This document shows, piece after piece, positions 1 through 5,214 of a stretch of DNA of 5,256 bases. The translations under genes and the position numbers were made by a program. Numbering within the stretch: position 1 is the stretch's first letter; each line of letters starts with the position of its first letter. Under the pieces are notes generated by a model, which saw only the letters and a list, made by a program, of their open reading frames with translations, did not search any database and was not told the origin of the DNA. This DNA comes from Candidatus Roizmanbacteria bacterium CG11_big_fil_rev_8_21_14_0_20_36_8 (GTDB taxonomy: Bacteria > Patescibacteriota > Microgenomatia > UBA1406 > GWC2-37-13), in contig PCVM01000081.1 of assembly GCA_002796045.1 (NCBI GenBank), positions 937-6,192 of the forward strand, read 5' to 3'.

Positions 1-102
1 GCCGAATTACTTGCCGGAGCAGTTCTTGCCGGAGAGTTATCACTCATTGCTTCGATTGCAGAAAATTCACTAGCTAGTGCACATAAGAAATTAGGACGAT
101 AA
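1..102 (+). CDS. hmgA: HMG-CoA reductase, class I, C-terminal end (partial)
   Basis: Only the last 33 codons are in the window; the gene begins upstream. HMG-CoA reductase reduces HMG-CoA to mevalonate with NAD(P)H. The visible tail has the LAGELSLIASIAE stretch typical of the last helix of the family, followed by a histidine (codon at 82-84, context LASAHKKLGR) that matches the catalytic histidine of the LVKSHM motif in class I enzymes. The protein ends five residues after this histidine, as archaeal class I enzymes do; class II enzymes carry a longer C-terminal flap domain. The TAA stop lies 8 bases before the HMG-CoA synthase start, so the two are almost certainly co-transcribed. The identification rests on a short tail plus its neighbours. 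The symbol follows archaeal usage. Confidence 0.85.
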   Translation, partial: AELLAGAVLAGELSLIASIAENSLASAHKKLGR

Positions 103-110
103 ATAAAAAT

Positions 111-1136
111 ATGGTTGGAATTACAGATTACGGTTTTTATATACCAAAATATCGAATAAAGGTATCAGATATCGCTTCTCAATGGGGTAAGTGTAGTGAA
201 AAAGTTGAAAATACGCTTCAAGTTCATGAAAAAGCAGTGGCTGGGATTGATGAAGATGTTCTCACTATGGCGTATGAGGCATCAATTATGGCACTTTCTT
301 CAAATAAAAATCTAAGATCTGAAATTGGTTCAGTTTTTGTGGGATCAGAGACATTTCCATATGCTGTTAAACCCACATCTTCATCTCTTGGAGAGTGGCT
401 GGGTTTATCTCATGACTATCTGGCCTACGACACTCAATTTGCCTGTAAAGCTGCAACTGGTGCATTAATTTCTGCGATGGGACTAGTGAAATCAAAAGAC
501 ATCTCAACTGCTTTGGTTTGTGGCTCAGACAAGGCAAACGCAAGACCAAAGGATGTGCTCGAATATTCAGCTTCATCTGGTGCAAATGCTTGGGTTCTTG
601 GTCGTGAAAATATTATTGCCGAGATTGTTGACTGGACATCATTCACCTCAGATACTCCTGATTTTTGGAGAAGATCAAAAGCAGAGTTCCCCTCACACGC
701 TGGAAGATTTACCGGAACACCTGCATATTTTTATCACATAACTCGCGCAATTGAAAAATTATTGCAGAAAACATCAATGACAACTGATATGTTTGCGCAC
801 GTAGTCTTTCATATGCCAAATGGCAGTTTCCCATTGAAAGCTGCAAAAATTCTAAACATTACCAAGGAGCAAATGCATCAAGGATATATTGTAAAAAATC
901 TAGGAAACTCATATTCGGCTTCGGCCTTGATGGGTTTAGTCTCAGTTCTTGATGTGGCTAAACCAGGGGAGAAAATACTTTTTGCTTCATATGGGTCCGG
1001 TGCTGGATCTGATGCAATTATTTTTAACATAACTGACAAAATAGTTGAGAAAAGAAAGAATTTTTTAAAGATGATTAGCGAAAAAACATATATCCATTAC
1101 ATTACTTACTCAAGAAATATGGGGATTATAAAATAA
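111..1136 (+). CDS. Hydroxymethylglutaryl-CoA synthase, archaeal type
   Basis: This 341-residue protein condenses acetyl-CoA with acetoacetyl-CoA to give HMG-CoA in the cytoplasm. It has the archaeal form of the enzyme, recognisable from the start (MVGITDYGFYIPKYRIKV). The thiolase-fold catalytic set is visible: Glu80 in GSETFPYAVKPT, the nucleophile Cys112 in QFACKAATG, and His234 in FHMPNGSFP. The NLGNSYSAS loop (263-271) and the FASYGSGAGSDA strand and turn (291-302) close the active site. Length is about that of archaeal homologues (around 345-350), so the gene looks complete. The first ATG is chosen because the protein aligns from residue 1 with the family as I know it. There is no Shine-Dalgarno site; the start is preceded by an A-rich ATAAAAAT. 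The thiolase and DUF35 genes follow, which fits the archaeal thiolase/DUF35/synthase complex. Confidence 0.95.
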   Translation: MVGITDYGFYIPKYRIKVSDIASQWGKCSEKVENTLQVHEKAVAGIDEDVLTMAYEASIMALSSNKNLRSEIGSVFVGSETFPYAVKPTSSSLGEWLGLSHDYLAYDTQFACKAATGALISAMGLVKSKDISTALVCGSDKANARPKDVLEYSASSGANAWVLGRENIIAEIVDWTSFTSDTPDFWRRSKAEFPSHAGRFTGTPAYFYHITRAIEKLLQKTSMTTDMFAHVVFHMPNGSFPLKAAKILNITKEQMHQGYIVKNLGNSYSASALMGLVSVLDVAKPGEKILFASYGSGAGSDAIIFNITDKIVEKRKNFLKMISEKTYIHYITYSRNMGIIK

Positions 1137-1162
1137 TGGACAAAATTAACAAAAAAATATGA
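1136..1162 (+). other. Possible 8-codon linking mini-ORF (MDKINKKI)
   Basis: The synthase stop and an ATG overlap as TAATG (TAA 1134-1136, ATG 1136-1138). The resulting frame reads MDKINKKI and ends in a TGA (1160-1162) that overlaps the thiolase ATG (1159-1161) as ATGA. Both junctions have the geometry used in translational coupling. A terminating ribosome could therefore step from synthase to mini-ORF to thiolase. The 22-base gap is A-rich, so a chance reading frame is a serious alternative. The peptide itself resembles nothing I recognise. Confidence 0.3.
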
Positions 1163-2307
1163 ACTCAGTTATCGGTTATTATTCAACAAAATTTGGAGAA
1201 CTTTGGAAGATGTCTCTTGACGATCTTTTTTTGGCTGCGAGTTGCGGAGTGCTCGAATCTACTAAGCTTGAAATTGGTCAAATTGATGCTGTGTTTATCG
1301 GAAATATGTTGGGTGGGGTTGTAGATAATCAGCTTTTATTATCAGCCCATATTTCTGAGATACTTGAAGTTGACATTCCAATTTATCGTCTTGAGGCGGC
1401 TTGCGCGTCAGGAGGAATGGCTTTTCAAACTGCAAATGAATATTTAAAGTCTCACCCTGAGAGTACAGTTCTAGTTGTTGGGGCTGAAAAAATGACGGAT
1501 ATATCAGCAACAGACATTACTACAGCCTTATCAACTGCTGCATCACTTGATGAGCAAAAAGTTGGTTTAACATTTCCTGGGGTATATGCGCTTTTGGCGC
1601 AGGTTTATCTTAATGAATATGGCTACAATGAAGAACATCTTGCAGCAGTATCTGTTAAAAACCATGCTCATGGAGTCTTAAATGACAATGCGCATTTTCA
1701 AAGATACGTGACGATAGACAATGTTCTTGAAAGTCCATATATCGCATATCCCCTGAAAGTTCTAGATAGCTCCCCGATTTCAGATGGAGCAGCAGCTCTT
1801 ATTCTTTCAAACAACAAACAATTGATTAAAACTCGAAATTCATCTGTCATTCTAGCGTCCGAGATGGCAACAGATAATATCTCAATCTCCAAAAGGAGGA
1901 ATCTAGATGAGATCTATTCTACAAAAAAAGCTGGGACAGAAGCATTCAAAAAATCAAAAATTATACCTCTTGATGTAAATGTAATGGAAGTCCATGATTG
2001 TTTTTCGATTGCAGAAATTTTAGCCCTTGAAGACTTGGGTTTTTGGAAAAAAGGAACGGGTGGAGGTTATGCAAAAGAGATGGCTACCCATATTGATTCT
2101 GGTAATAATTTAATTGTAAATACTTCGGGCGGTTTGAAAGCTGCAGGTCATCCAGTAGGTGGTACGGGGGTAAAACAGATTGGCGAAGTTTATTTACAGC
2201 TTACCGGTCAGGCAAAGAGACGACAAGTTAAAAATACAAAATACGGACTCGCTCATAACGTTGGTGGAAGTGGAGGAGTAGCAATAGTTACAATCCTCGG
2301 AGTTTAA
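1159..2307 (+). CDS. Acetyl-CoA C-acetyltransferase (archaeal/SCP2-like thiolase)
   Basis: This 382-residue thiolase condenses two acetyl-CoA into acetoacetyl-CoA, the first step of the mevalonate pathway. The nucleophilic Cys82 sits in EAACASGGMAF, with His279 in EVHDCFSIAE, His331 in GGLKAAGHPVGGTG, and a glycine-rich end, HNVGGSGGVAIV (366-377). In classical bacterial and mitochondrial thiolases the last motif carries a second catalytic cysteine; here His366 takes that place, as in archaeal and SCP2-type thiolases. This, with the adjacent synthase and DUF35 genes, points to a member of the channelling complex and not to a beta-oxidation thiolase. Length is normal for the family. No Shine-Dalgarno site precedes the start; the context is AACAAAAAAAT. 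An AAGGAGG sequence occurs internally at 1893-1899 but is out of frame with any in-frame start. Confidence 0.93.
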   Translation: MNSVIGYYSTKFGELWKMSLDDLFLAASCGVLESTKLEIGQIDAVFIGNMLGGVVDNQLLLSAHISEILEVDIPIYRLEAACASGGMAFQTANEYLKSHPESTVLVVGAEKMTDISATDITTALSTAASLDEQKVGLTFPGVYALLAQVYLNEYGYNEEHLAAVSVKNHAHGVLNDNAHFQRYVTIDNVLESPYIAYPLKVLDSSPISDGAAALILSNNKQLIKTRNSSVILASEMATDNISISKRRNLDEIYSTKKAGTEAFKKSKIIPLDVNVMEVHDCFSIAEILALEDLGFWKKGTGGGYAKEMATHIDSGNNLIVNTSGGLKAAGHPVGGTGVKQIGEVYLQLTGQAKRRQVKNTKYGLAHNVGGSGGVAIVTILGV

Positions 2308-2321
2308 AATTAATCAAAAAT

Positions 2322-2627
2322 ATGTCAACATCGCCAATTCGACTTTGGAGAAATCAAAAAAAAGATCGAGATAATCTTAATTTAGTAGGTAAGATAGTGT
2401 CTTGGACAGAGATATTTGTTGCTCCAAAACGTTTCAAAGACAATTCCCCATACACTGTTTTGCTTGTAAAATTGCAGAATGGAAATTTTATTTATGGGCA
2501 ACTTGTTGATTTTGAAAAAAGTGATCGTGAAATTGGGAAAACGGTCAAAACAGTCCTCCGACGTCAAGGAATATCACAGCTGGAAGAAATTGTAGAGTAT
2601 GGTGTGAAATTTACTCCTCTTCCATGA
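2322..2627 (+). CDS. DUF35 OB-fold protein lacking the zinc ribbon
   Basis: This 101-residue protein is the third partner of the archaeal-type thiolase/HMG-CoA synthase complex, where the DUF35 subunit bridges the two enzymes and shares their CoA-binding space. Family features are the N-terminal PIRLWRNQKKDRDNLNLVG (5-23), which matches the usual arginine-rich lead into the zinc ribbon, and the OB-fold with SWTEIFVAP (27-35), PYTVLLVKLQNG (43-54), GQLVDF (59-64), IGKTVKTVLRR (71-81) and EYGVKFTPLP (92-101). Usual members are about 130 residues long with a four-cysteine zinc ribbon between these parts. This protein has no cysteine at all, and the lead runs straight into the OB-fold around residues 23-24. 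It starts 14 bases after the thiolase stop, in the context TCAAAAAT, and its TGA overlaps the mevalonate kinase ATG. The missing ribbon is a genuine oddity. Confidence 0.85.
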   Translation: MSTSPIRLWRNQKKDRDNLNLVGKIVSWTEIFVAPKRFKDNSPYTVLLVKLQNGNFIYGQLVDFEKSDREIGKTVKTVLRRQGISQLEEIVEYGVKFTPLP

Positions 2628-3568
2628 AGAGTATTACCTATTCAGCTCCTGGAAAGATAATTCTATCAGGCGAGCACTCCGTCGTTTATGGAAAGCCTGC
2701 ATTAGTTACTGCGATAGATTTGCGTCTAACCTGCTCAATCTGGGAAGACTCTCCGGTTGATAATAAATCTAAAACGAGCAAAGCAGTATCATATTGTTCA
2801 AAAGTCATAATTTCATACCTCAAAAAAAAGAGAATTAAATTCAAAGAGAGAACATTTGACTATAAGATCACATCAGCTATTCCTTCGAGTCGTGGATTAG
2901 GATCTTCCGCGGCATTTTGTGTCGCTTTGTCAGCTGCACTACTACATTTTTATACACTAATGCCTCAAGAGAAACAAATCATCAACTCCTTAGCGTATCA
3001 AGCAGAGAAATATTTTCATGGAATGCCATCTGGTGTCGATGTGAGTGCATCTTGTTTCGGAGGTCTTATTTTTTATCGAAAAGAGTTTGAGTTTTTAAAA
3101 CAAATTTCAGCATTAAATTTCAAATTACCAAAAAGCTTTGAAGATAGGTTGCTGTTAATTGATACTGGAAAGCCAAAAGAAAACACTGCAAAAATGGTAA
3201 GGATTCTTGGAAATAAATATAACAAAGATCCAGAAGTGATGTTTTCTGCGCTTTGTGACATTGAAAAAGTCACAAAGCGCATGGTAATAAGCATTGTTAA
3301 AGAAGATTTAAAAATGTTTAAAGACGCATTAAGAGATAACCAAAAATTACTTTCAAAAATCGGAATAGTCTCAAGTAGTGCTAGAAAATTCATTGACGGG
3401 GTTGAGATGTTTGGTACTGGAAAAGTGACAGGCGCAGGCGGAGTGGAAAATGGATCAGGAATGCTTTTATTTCTTCAAAAAGATGTTAACTCAGAAGTCG
3501 TATTACGAGACAAAATTAAAATAATTCCGTTTAAACAAGATTCACAAGGTGTGCGGCTTGAAAGTTAG
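2624..3568 (+). CDS. mvk: Mevalonate kinase (GHMP family)
   Basis: This 314-residue kinase phosphorylates mevalonate to mevalonate 5-phosphate with ATP. The N-terminal APGKIILSGEHSVVYGKPA (8-26) is the first GHMP motif of mevalonate kinases, with the conserved Lys11. The ATP-binding loop IPSSRGLGSSAA (86-97) follows, then a glutamate (Glu128) and the catalytic Asp139 in FHGMPSGVDVSAS. The third motif, KVTGAGGVENGSGMLLF (267-283), departs from the usual TGAGGGGC pattern by a short polar insert. EHSVVYGKPA and HGMPSGVD favour mevalonate kinase over phosphomevalonate kinase or galactokinase. Its ATG overlaps the DUF35 stop by 4 bases (ATGA), so translation is probably coupled. It is the last gene of the operon and its TAG overlaps the stop of the convergent pilin gene. 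A strong inverted repeat lies within the codons for residues 208-220. Confidence 0.93.
   Translation: MKSITYSAPGKIILSGEHSVVYGKPALVTAIDLRLTCSIWEDSPVDNKSKTSKAVSYCSKVIISYLKKKRIKFKERTFDYKITSAIPSSRGLGSSAAFCVALSAALLHFYTLMPQEKQIINSLAYQAEKYFHGMPSGVDVSASCFGGLIFYRKEFEFLKQISALNFKLPKSFEDRLLLIDTGKPKENTAKMVRILGNKYNKDPEVMFSALCDIEKVTKRMVISIVKEDLKMFKDALRDNQKLLSKIGIVSSSARKFIDGVEMFGTGKVTGAGGVENGSGMLLFLQKDVNSEVVLRDKIKIIPFKQDSQGVRLES
3247..3281. repeat. Perfect 13-bp inverted repeat inside mevalonate kinase
   Basis: The arms TGCGCTTTGTGAC (3247-3259) and GTCACAAAGCGCA (3269-3281) are exact reverse complements, separated by the 9-base loop ATTGAAAAA. The arms lie inside the kinase codons. No run of T follows on either strand, so it does not look like an intrinsic terminator. 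The right arm contains the only CGC among the 12 arginine codons of the gene. RNA from either strand could fold into a strong hairpin. A role as a protein-binding palindrome, mRNA stability element or translational pause is possible but unproven. Confidence 0.9.
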
Positions 3569-4071
3569 AAACATTTATAATTGCCAGTTCCTGAAGATAA
3601 TGTAGGAGCAGCCCATTTACACGTATCTGTGTCGAGGCAACATACTGACGAGCTCGGAGTACAAATATTTCCATTATCAATACAAGTTCCAATTCTTGGC
3701 AGTAAAAATCTCCAATTACCCTTTGTATCAAGTTTTATTATTCCCAAAATATCTCCGGTGACGACCGAGAAGATTCCAAGCATTGCGACAAGCAAGATAA
3801 TCCCAATTCCAGCATTCGTCATTTTTTGGCGGGCTGCCTCAAGTTTTTCTTTTTCTCCACCGCCTGTTATCCACTCAAAAGCTCCCCACATCATATATAT
3901 CAGTACGAGCACTCCGGCAACAACTAGCGCAAGTCTGATTCCAGTTGTAAAAACACGACTAATTCCCTCAACTGGGTTATTAAAGTCAGGTCCAGGAGCT
4001 GTGATCGGACTTCCAAAAACTTTATTTATATCTGTTCCCATGACCTGAAATGCCTGCTTTATGTGATCCAT
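3565..4071 (-). CDS. T4SS-pilin-like membrane protein with six-cysteine tail
   Basis: This 168-residue protein has two predicted membrane helices (about 44-67 and 88-113) joined by a GGGEKEKLEAARQKMTNA loop (70-87). That GG-x-K-x-K-x-x-A-R-x-K-x-x-N-A pattern between two helices is the signature of the VirB2/TrbC-like pilin proteins common in CPR bacteria (the family I know as T4SS_pilin). After helix 2 comes a polar tail of about 55 residues with cysteines at 130, 137, 144, 145, 151 and 167, which could form disulfides outside the membrane. I place the start at the ATG at 4071, four bases after the stop of the upstream pilin gene. An in-frame ATG at 4113 would add 14 residues but overlap that gene by 38 bases, and a later ATG at 4041 is also possible. 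The exact function (pilus subunit, transfer or surface structure) is not proven. Confidence 0.8.
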   Translation of the reverse strand: MDHIKQAFQVMGTDINKVFGSPITAPGPDFNNPVEGISRVFTTGIRLALVVAGVLVLIYMMWGAFEWITGGGEKEKLEAARQKMTNAGIGIILLVAMLGIFSVVTGDILGIIKLDTKGNWRFLLPRIGTCIDNGNICTPSSSVCCLDTDTCKWAAPTLSSGTGNYKCF

Positions 4072-4075
4072 ATTT

Positions 4076-4429
4076 CTATAAAAATGGTATATTAATATCG
4101 GTAACAAATCCAAGAATGCTGACGATGAGGCTTGCCAGTAGAATTACAACTATTCCAAGAACGGCAAAAGTTGCAGTGCTTCTCGATTTTGCGATCTTAT
4201 CCTTGTCTCCGCCTGCTGTAATAATAGTGTAAGCTGCAGAAATCAACATACTCCCAAAAACAAAGGCTGCGACAATATAAACAAGCGGCGTCAAAATTCC
4301 AAGTAAAGTATTTACATCGGCAAAACGCGCCGCAGGAAAAGTTGTTGGATTGATAAAGGGGGATGGTATTGGAGTAGGGATAGCTGCTCCAAATGAAAAG
4401 CTGCGGATTAACTCAAACAAGTACGACAT
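4076..4429 (-). CDS. T4SS-pilin-like small membrane protein
   Basis: This 117-residue protein has a proline-rich N-terminal part (IPTPIPSPF, 17-25), then two hydrophobic helices (about 45-70 and 86-108) separated by TAGGDKDKIAKSRSTA (71-86). The GGDKDKIAKSR loop between two helices matches the CPR pilin-like family to which the next gene also belongs. The N-terminus is only weakly hydrophobic, so a signal peptide is uncertain. It is first in a two-gene - strand unit with the cysteine-tailed pilin 4 bases downstream, so they are probably made together. Its ATG lies inside the palindrome ACATATGT, directly downstream of a possible -10 box (TATTAT on the - strand, 4441-4436), which would make its mRNA leaderless or nearly so. 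No secretion ATPase or prepilin peptidase is in the window, so the role is inferred from family alone. Confidence 0.78.
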   Translation of the reverse strand: MSYLFELIRSFSFGAAIPTPIPSPFINPTTFPAARFADVNTLLGILTPLVYIVAAFVFGSMLISAAYTIITAGGDKDKIAKSRSTATFAVLGIVVILLASLIVSILGFVTDINIPFL

Positions 4430-4434
4430 ATGTG

Positions 4435-4441
4435 TATAATA
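4435..4441. promoter_or_regulatory. Overlapping divergent -10 elements (bidirectional promoter)
   Basis: The 47-base region between the divergent pilin and prenyltransferase genes contains a perfect TATAAT (4435-4440, + strand). On the - strand the same bases give TATTAT (4441-4436). The + box would place transcription start near 4447, about 30 bases before the uppS ATG. The - box would place it at about the pilin ATG. No convincing -35 hexamer is visible in either direction, so the calls rest on the -10 match and position. Confidence 0.5.
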
Positions 4442-4476
4442 CCATAATTGAGAGTATTAGAAATATCTTGATATCT

Positions 4477-5172
4477 ATGAGCAAAAATCTTCTTCCAAAA
4501 CATATTGCAATCATCCCTGATGGAAACCGGCGTTGGGCCAAATCAAGAGGTAAGTCAGCACTCGAAGGGCATAAGTTTGCAATTGAACAAACAATGTCAA
4601 AGCTCTTTGACACGATTCAAGAGTTAGAAATACCATTTTGTACTATTTGGCTTCTTTCGCCTGAAAATTTTGTAAAAAGATCAAAAGGAGAAGTAAAAAA
4701 TTTATTATTCTTACTTAAATTCTTTTTGAAGAAAAAAATAAAAGAGTTAGATAGAAAAGGAATTCGATTAAAAGTAATTGGCAATATGCACGATTTACCA
4801 AAAGATATCCAAGATGAGCTTAATAAAGCAATTGAAACTACAAAATCAAACTCAAAGACAACGATCACTTTCGCAATCAATTATGGCGGTCGAGATGAAA
4901 TAATTCGAACTATTAATAAAATTTTAAAAAATAATAAATCCGATAGTCTGAACAGTGAAACTTTTTCAGAGTATCTTGATACAAAAGAAATTCCAGACCC
5001 AGATCTGATCATAAGAACAGGAGGCGAAAAGCGTACCTCAGGTTTTTTACCTTGGCAATCTGAGTATTCTGAGTATATTTTCTTGGATACTTTATTCCCA
5101 GATTTTACTCAAAAAGCACTTCGTGACTGTGTTGATGAATATTTGAAACGAATGCGAAGATTTGGGAAATAA
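4477..5172 (+). CDS. uppS: Isoprenyl transferase (undecaprenyl diphosphate synthase family)
   Basis: This 231-residue cis-prenyltransferase adds isopentenyl units to an allylic diphosphate, normally making the C55 carrier lipid for peptidoglycan and surface glycans. Family motifs run in order: HIAIIPDGNRRWAKSRG (9-25) with the Mg/diphosphate-binding Asp15, EGHK (30-33), LLSPENFVKRS (59-69), INYGGRDEI (134-142), DPDLIIRTGGEKRTSGFLPW (174-193) and SEYSEYIFLD (195-204) with the metal-binding Glu199. Variants from the standard form are PDGNRRW for MDGNGRW and RTGGE for RTSGE. I chose the ATG at 4477 because the family motif begins a few residues later. An in-frame ATG at 4393 would overlap the divergent pilin gene and lie upstream of the -10 box. 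There is no Shine-Dalgarno site. Chain length cannot be read reliably from sequence, so a shorter polyprenyl product is possible. Confidence 0.92.
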   Translation: MSKNLLPKHIAIIPDGNRRWAKSRGKSALEGHKFAIEQTMSKLFDTIQELEIPFCTIWLLSPENFVKRSKGEVKNLLFLLKFFLKKKIKELDRKGIRLKVIGNMHDLPKDIQDELNKAIETTKSNSKTTITFAINYGGRDEIIRTINKILKNNKSDSLNSETFSEYLDTKEIPDPDLIIRTGGEKRTSGFLPWQSEYSEYIFLDTLFPDFTQKALRDCVDEYLKRMRRFGK

Positions 5173-5199
5173 TTTACCGCATAATTCTTTCAAATCGGA

Positions 5200-5205
5200 T
5201 ATAAT
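5200..5205 (+). promoter_or_regulatory. -10 element upstream of the last gene
   Basis: A perfect TATAAT lies 9 bases before the GTG at 5215, which would put transcription start at about 5211-5213. The mRNA would then have almost no leader. No good -35 hexamer is seen 16-18 bases upstream. The 42-base gap to uppS has no hairpin that could act as a terminator, so read-through from uppS is also possible. Confidence 0.45.
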
Positions 5206-5214
5206 AGAAACATC

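Noticed and set aside
10..34. Direct repeat CTTGCCGGAG (10-19 and 25-34)
   Set aside because: It is explained by the repeated LAG(A/E) helix residues of HMG-CoA reductase in phase with the codons; two short copies do not make a repeat element.
864..875. AAGGAG followed by an in-frame ATG (873) inside HMG-CoA synthase as an internal start
   Set aside because: The spacing is only three bases and a product starting there would lack the catalytic cysteine, glutamate and histidine.
1587..1601. Small hairpin TGCGC-TTTTG-GCGCA in thiolase
   Set aside because: A 5-bp stem is common by chance and there is no T-run or other supporting signal.
3247..3281. The mevalonate kinase hairpin as an intrinsic terminator
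   Set aside because: Neither strand has a T-run after the stem, and termination here would truncate an otherwise intact kinase gene.
3073..3393. A 106-codon open frame on the - strand within mevalonate kinase
   Set aside because: It lies opposite a gene with all expected GHMP motifs, and its translation resembles no family.
3581..4048. A 155-codon open frame on the + strand opposite the pilin gene
   Set aside because: It is the antisense shadow of a protein with clear membrane helices and the GG-x-K loop. Its translation is serine/proline/isoleucine-rich and has no recognisable motif or start signal.
4072..4113. ATG at 4113 as the start of the cysteine-tailed pilin
   Set aside because: It would overlap the upstream pilin gene by 38 bases; the ATG at 4071 lies four bases after that gene's stop and gives a tidy tandem arrangement.
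4393..4476. Upstream in-frame ATG at 4393 as the uppS start
   Set aside because: It would overlap the divergent pilin gene, lies upstream of the TATAAT box, and adds residues (MKSCGLTQTS and on) unlike the family N-terminus.
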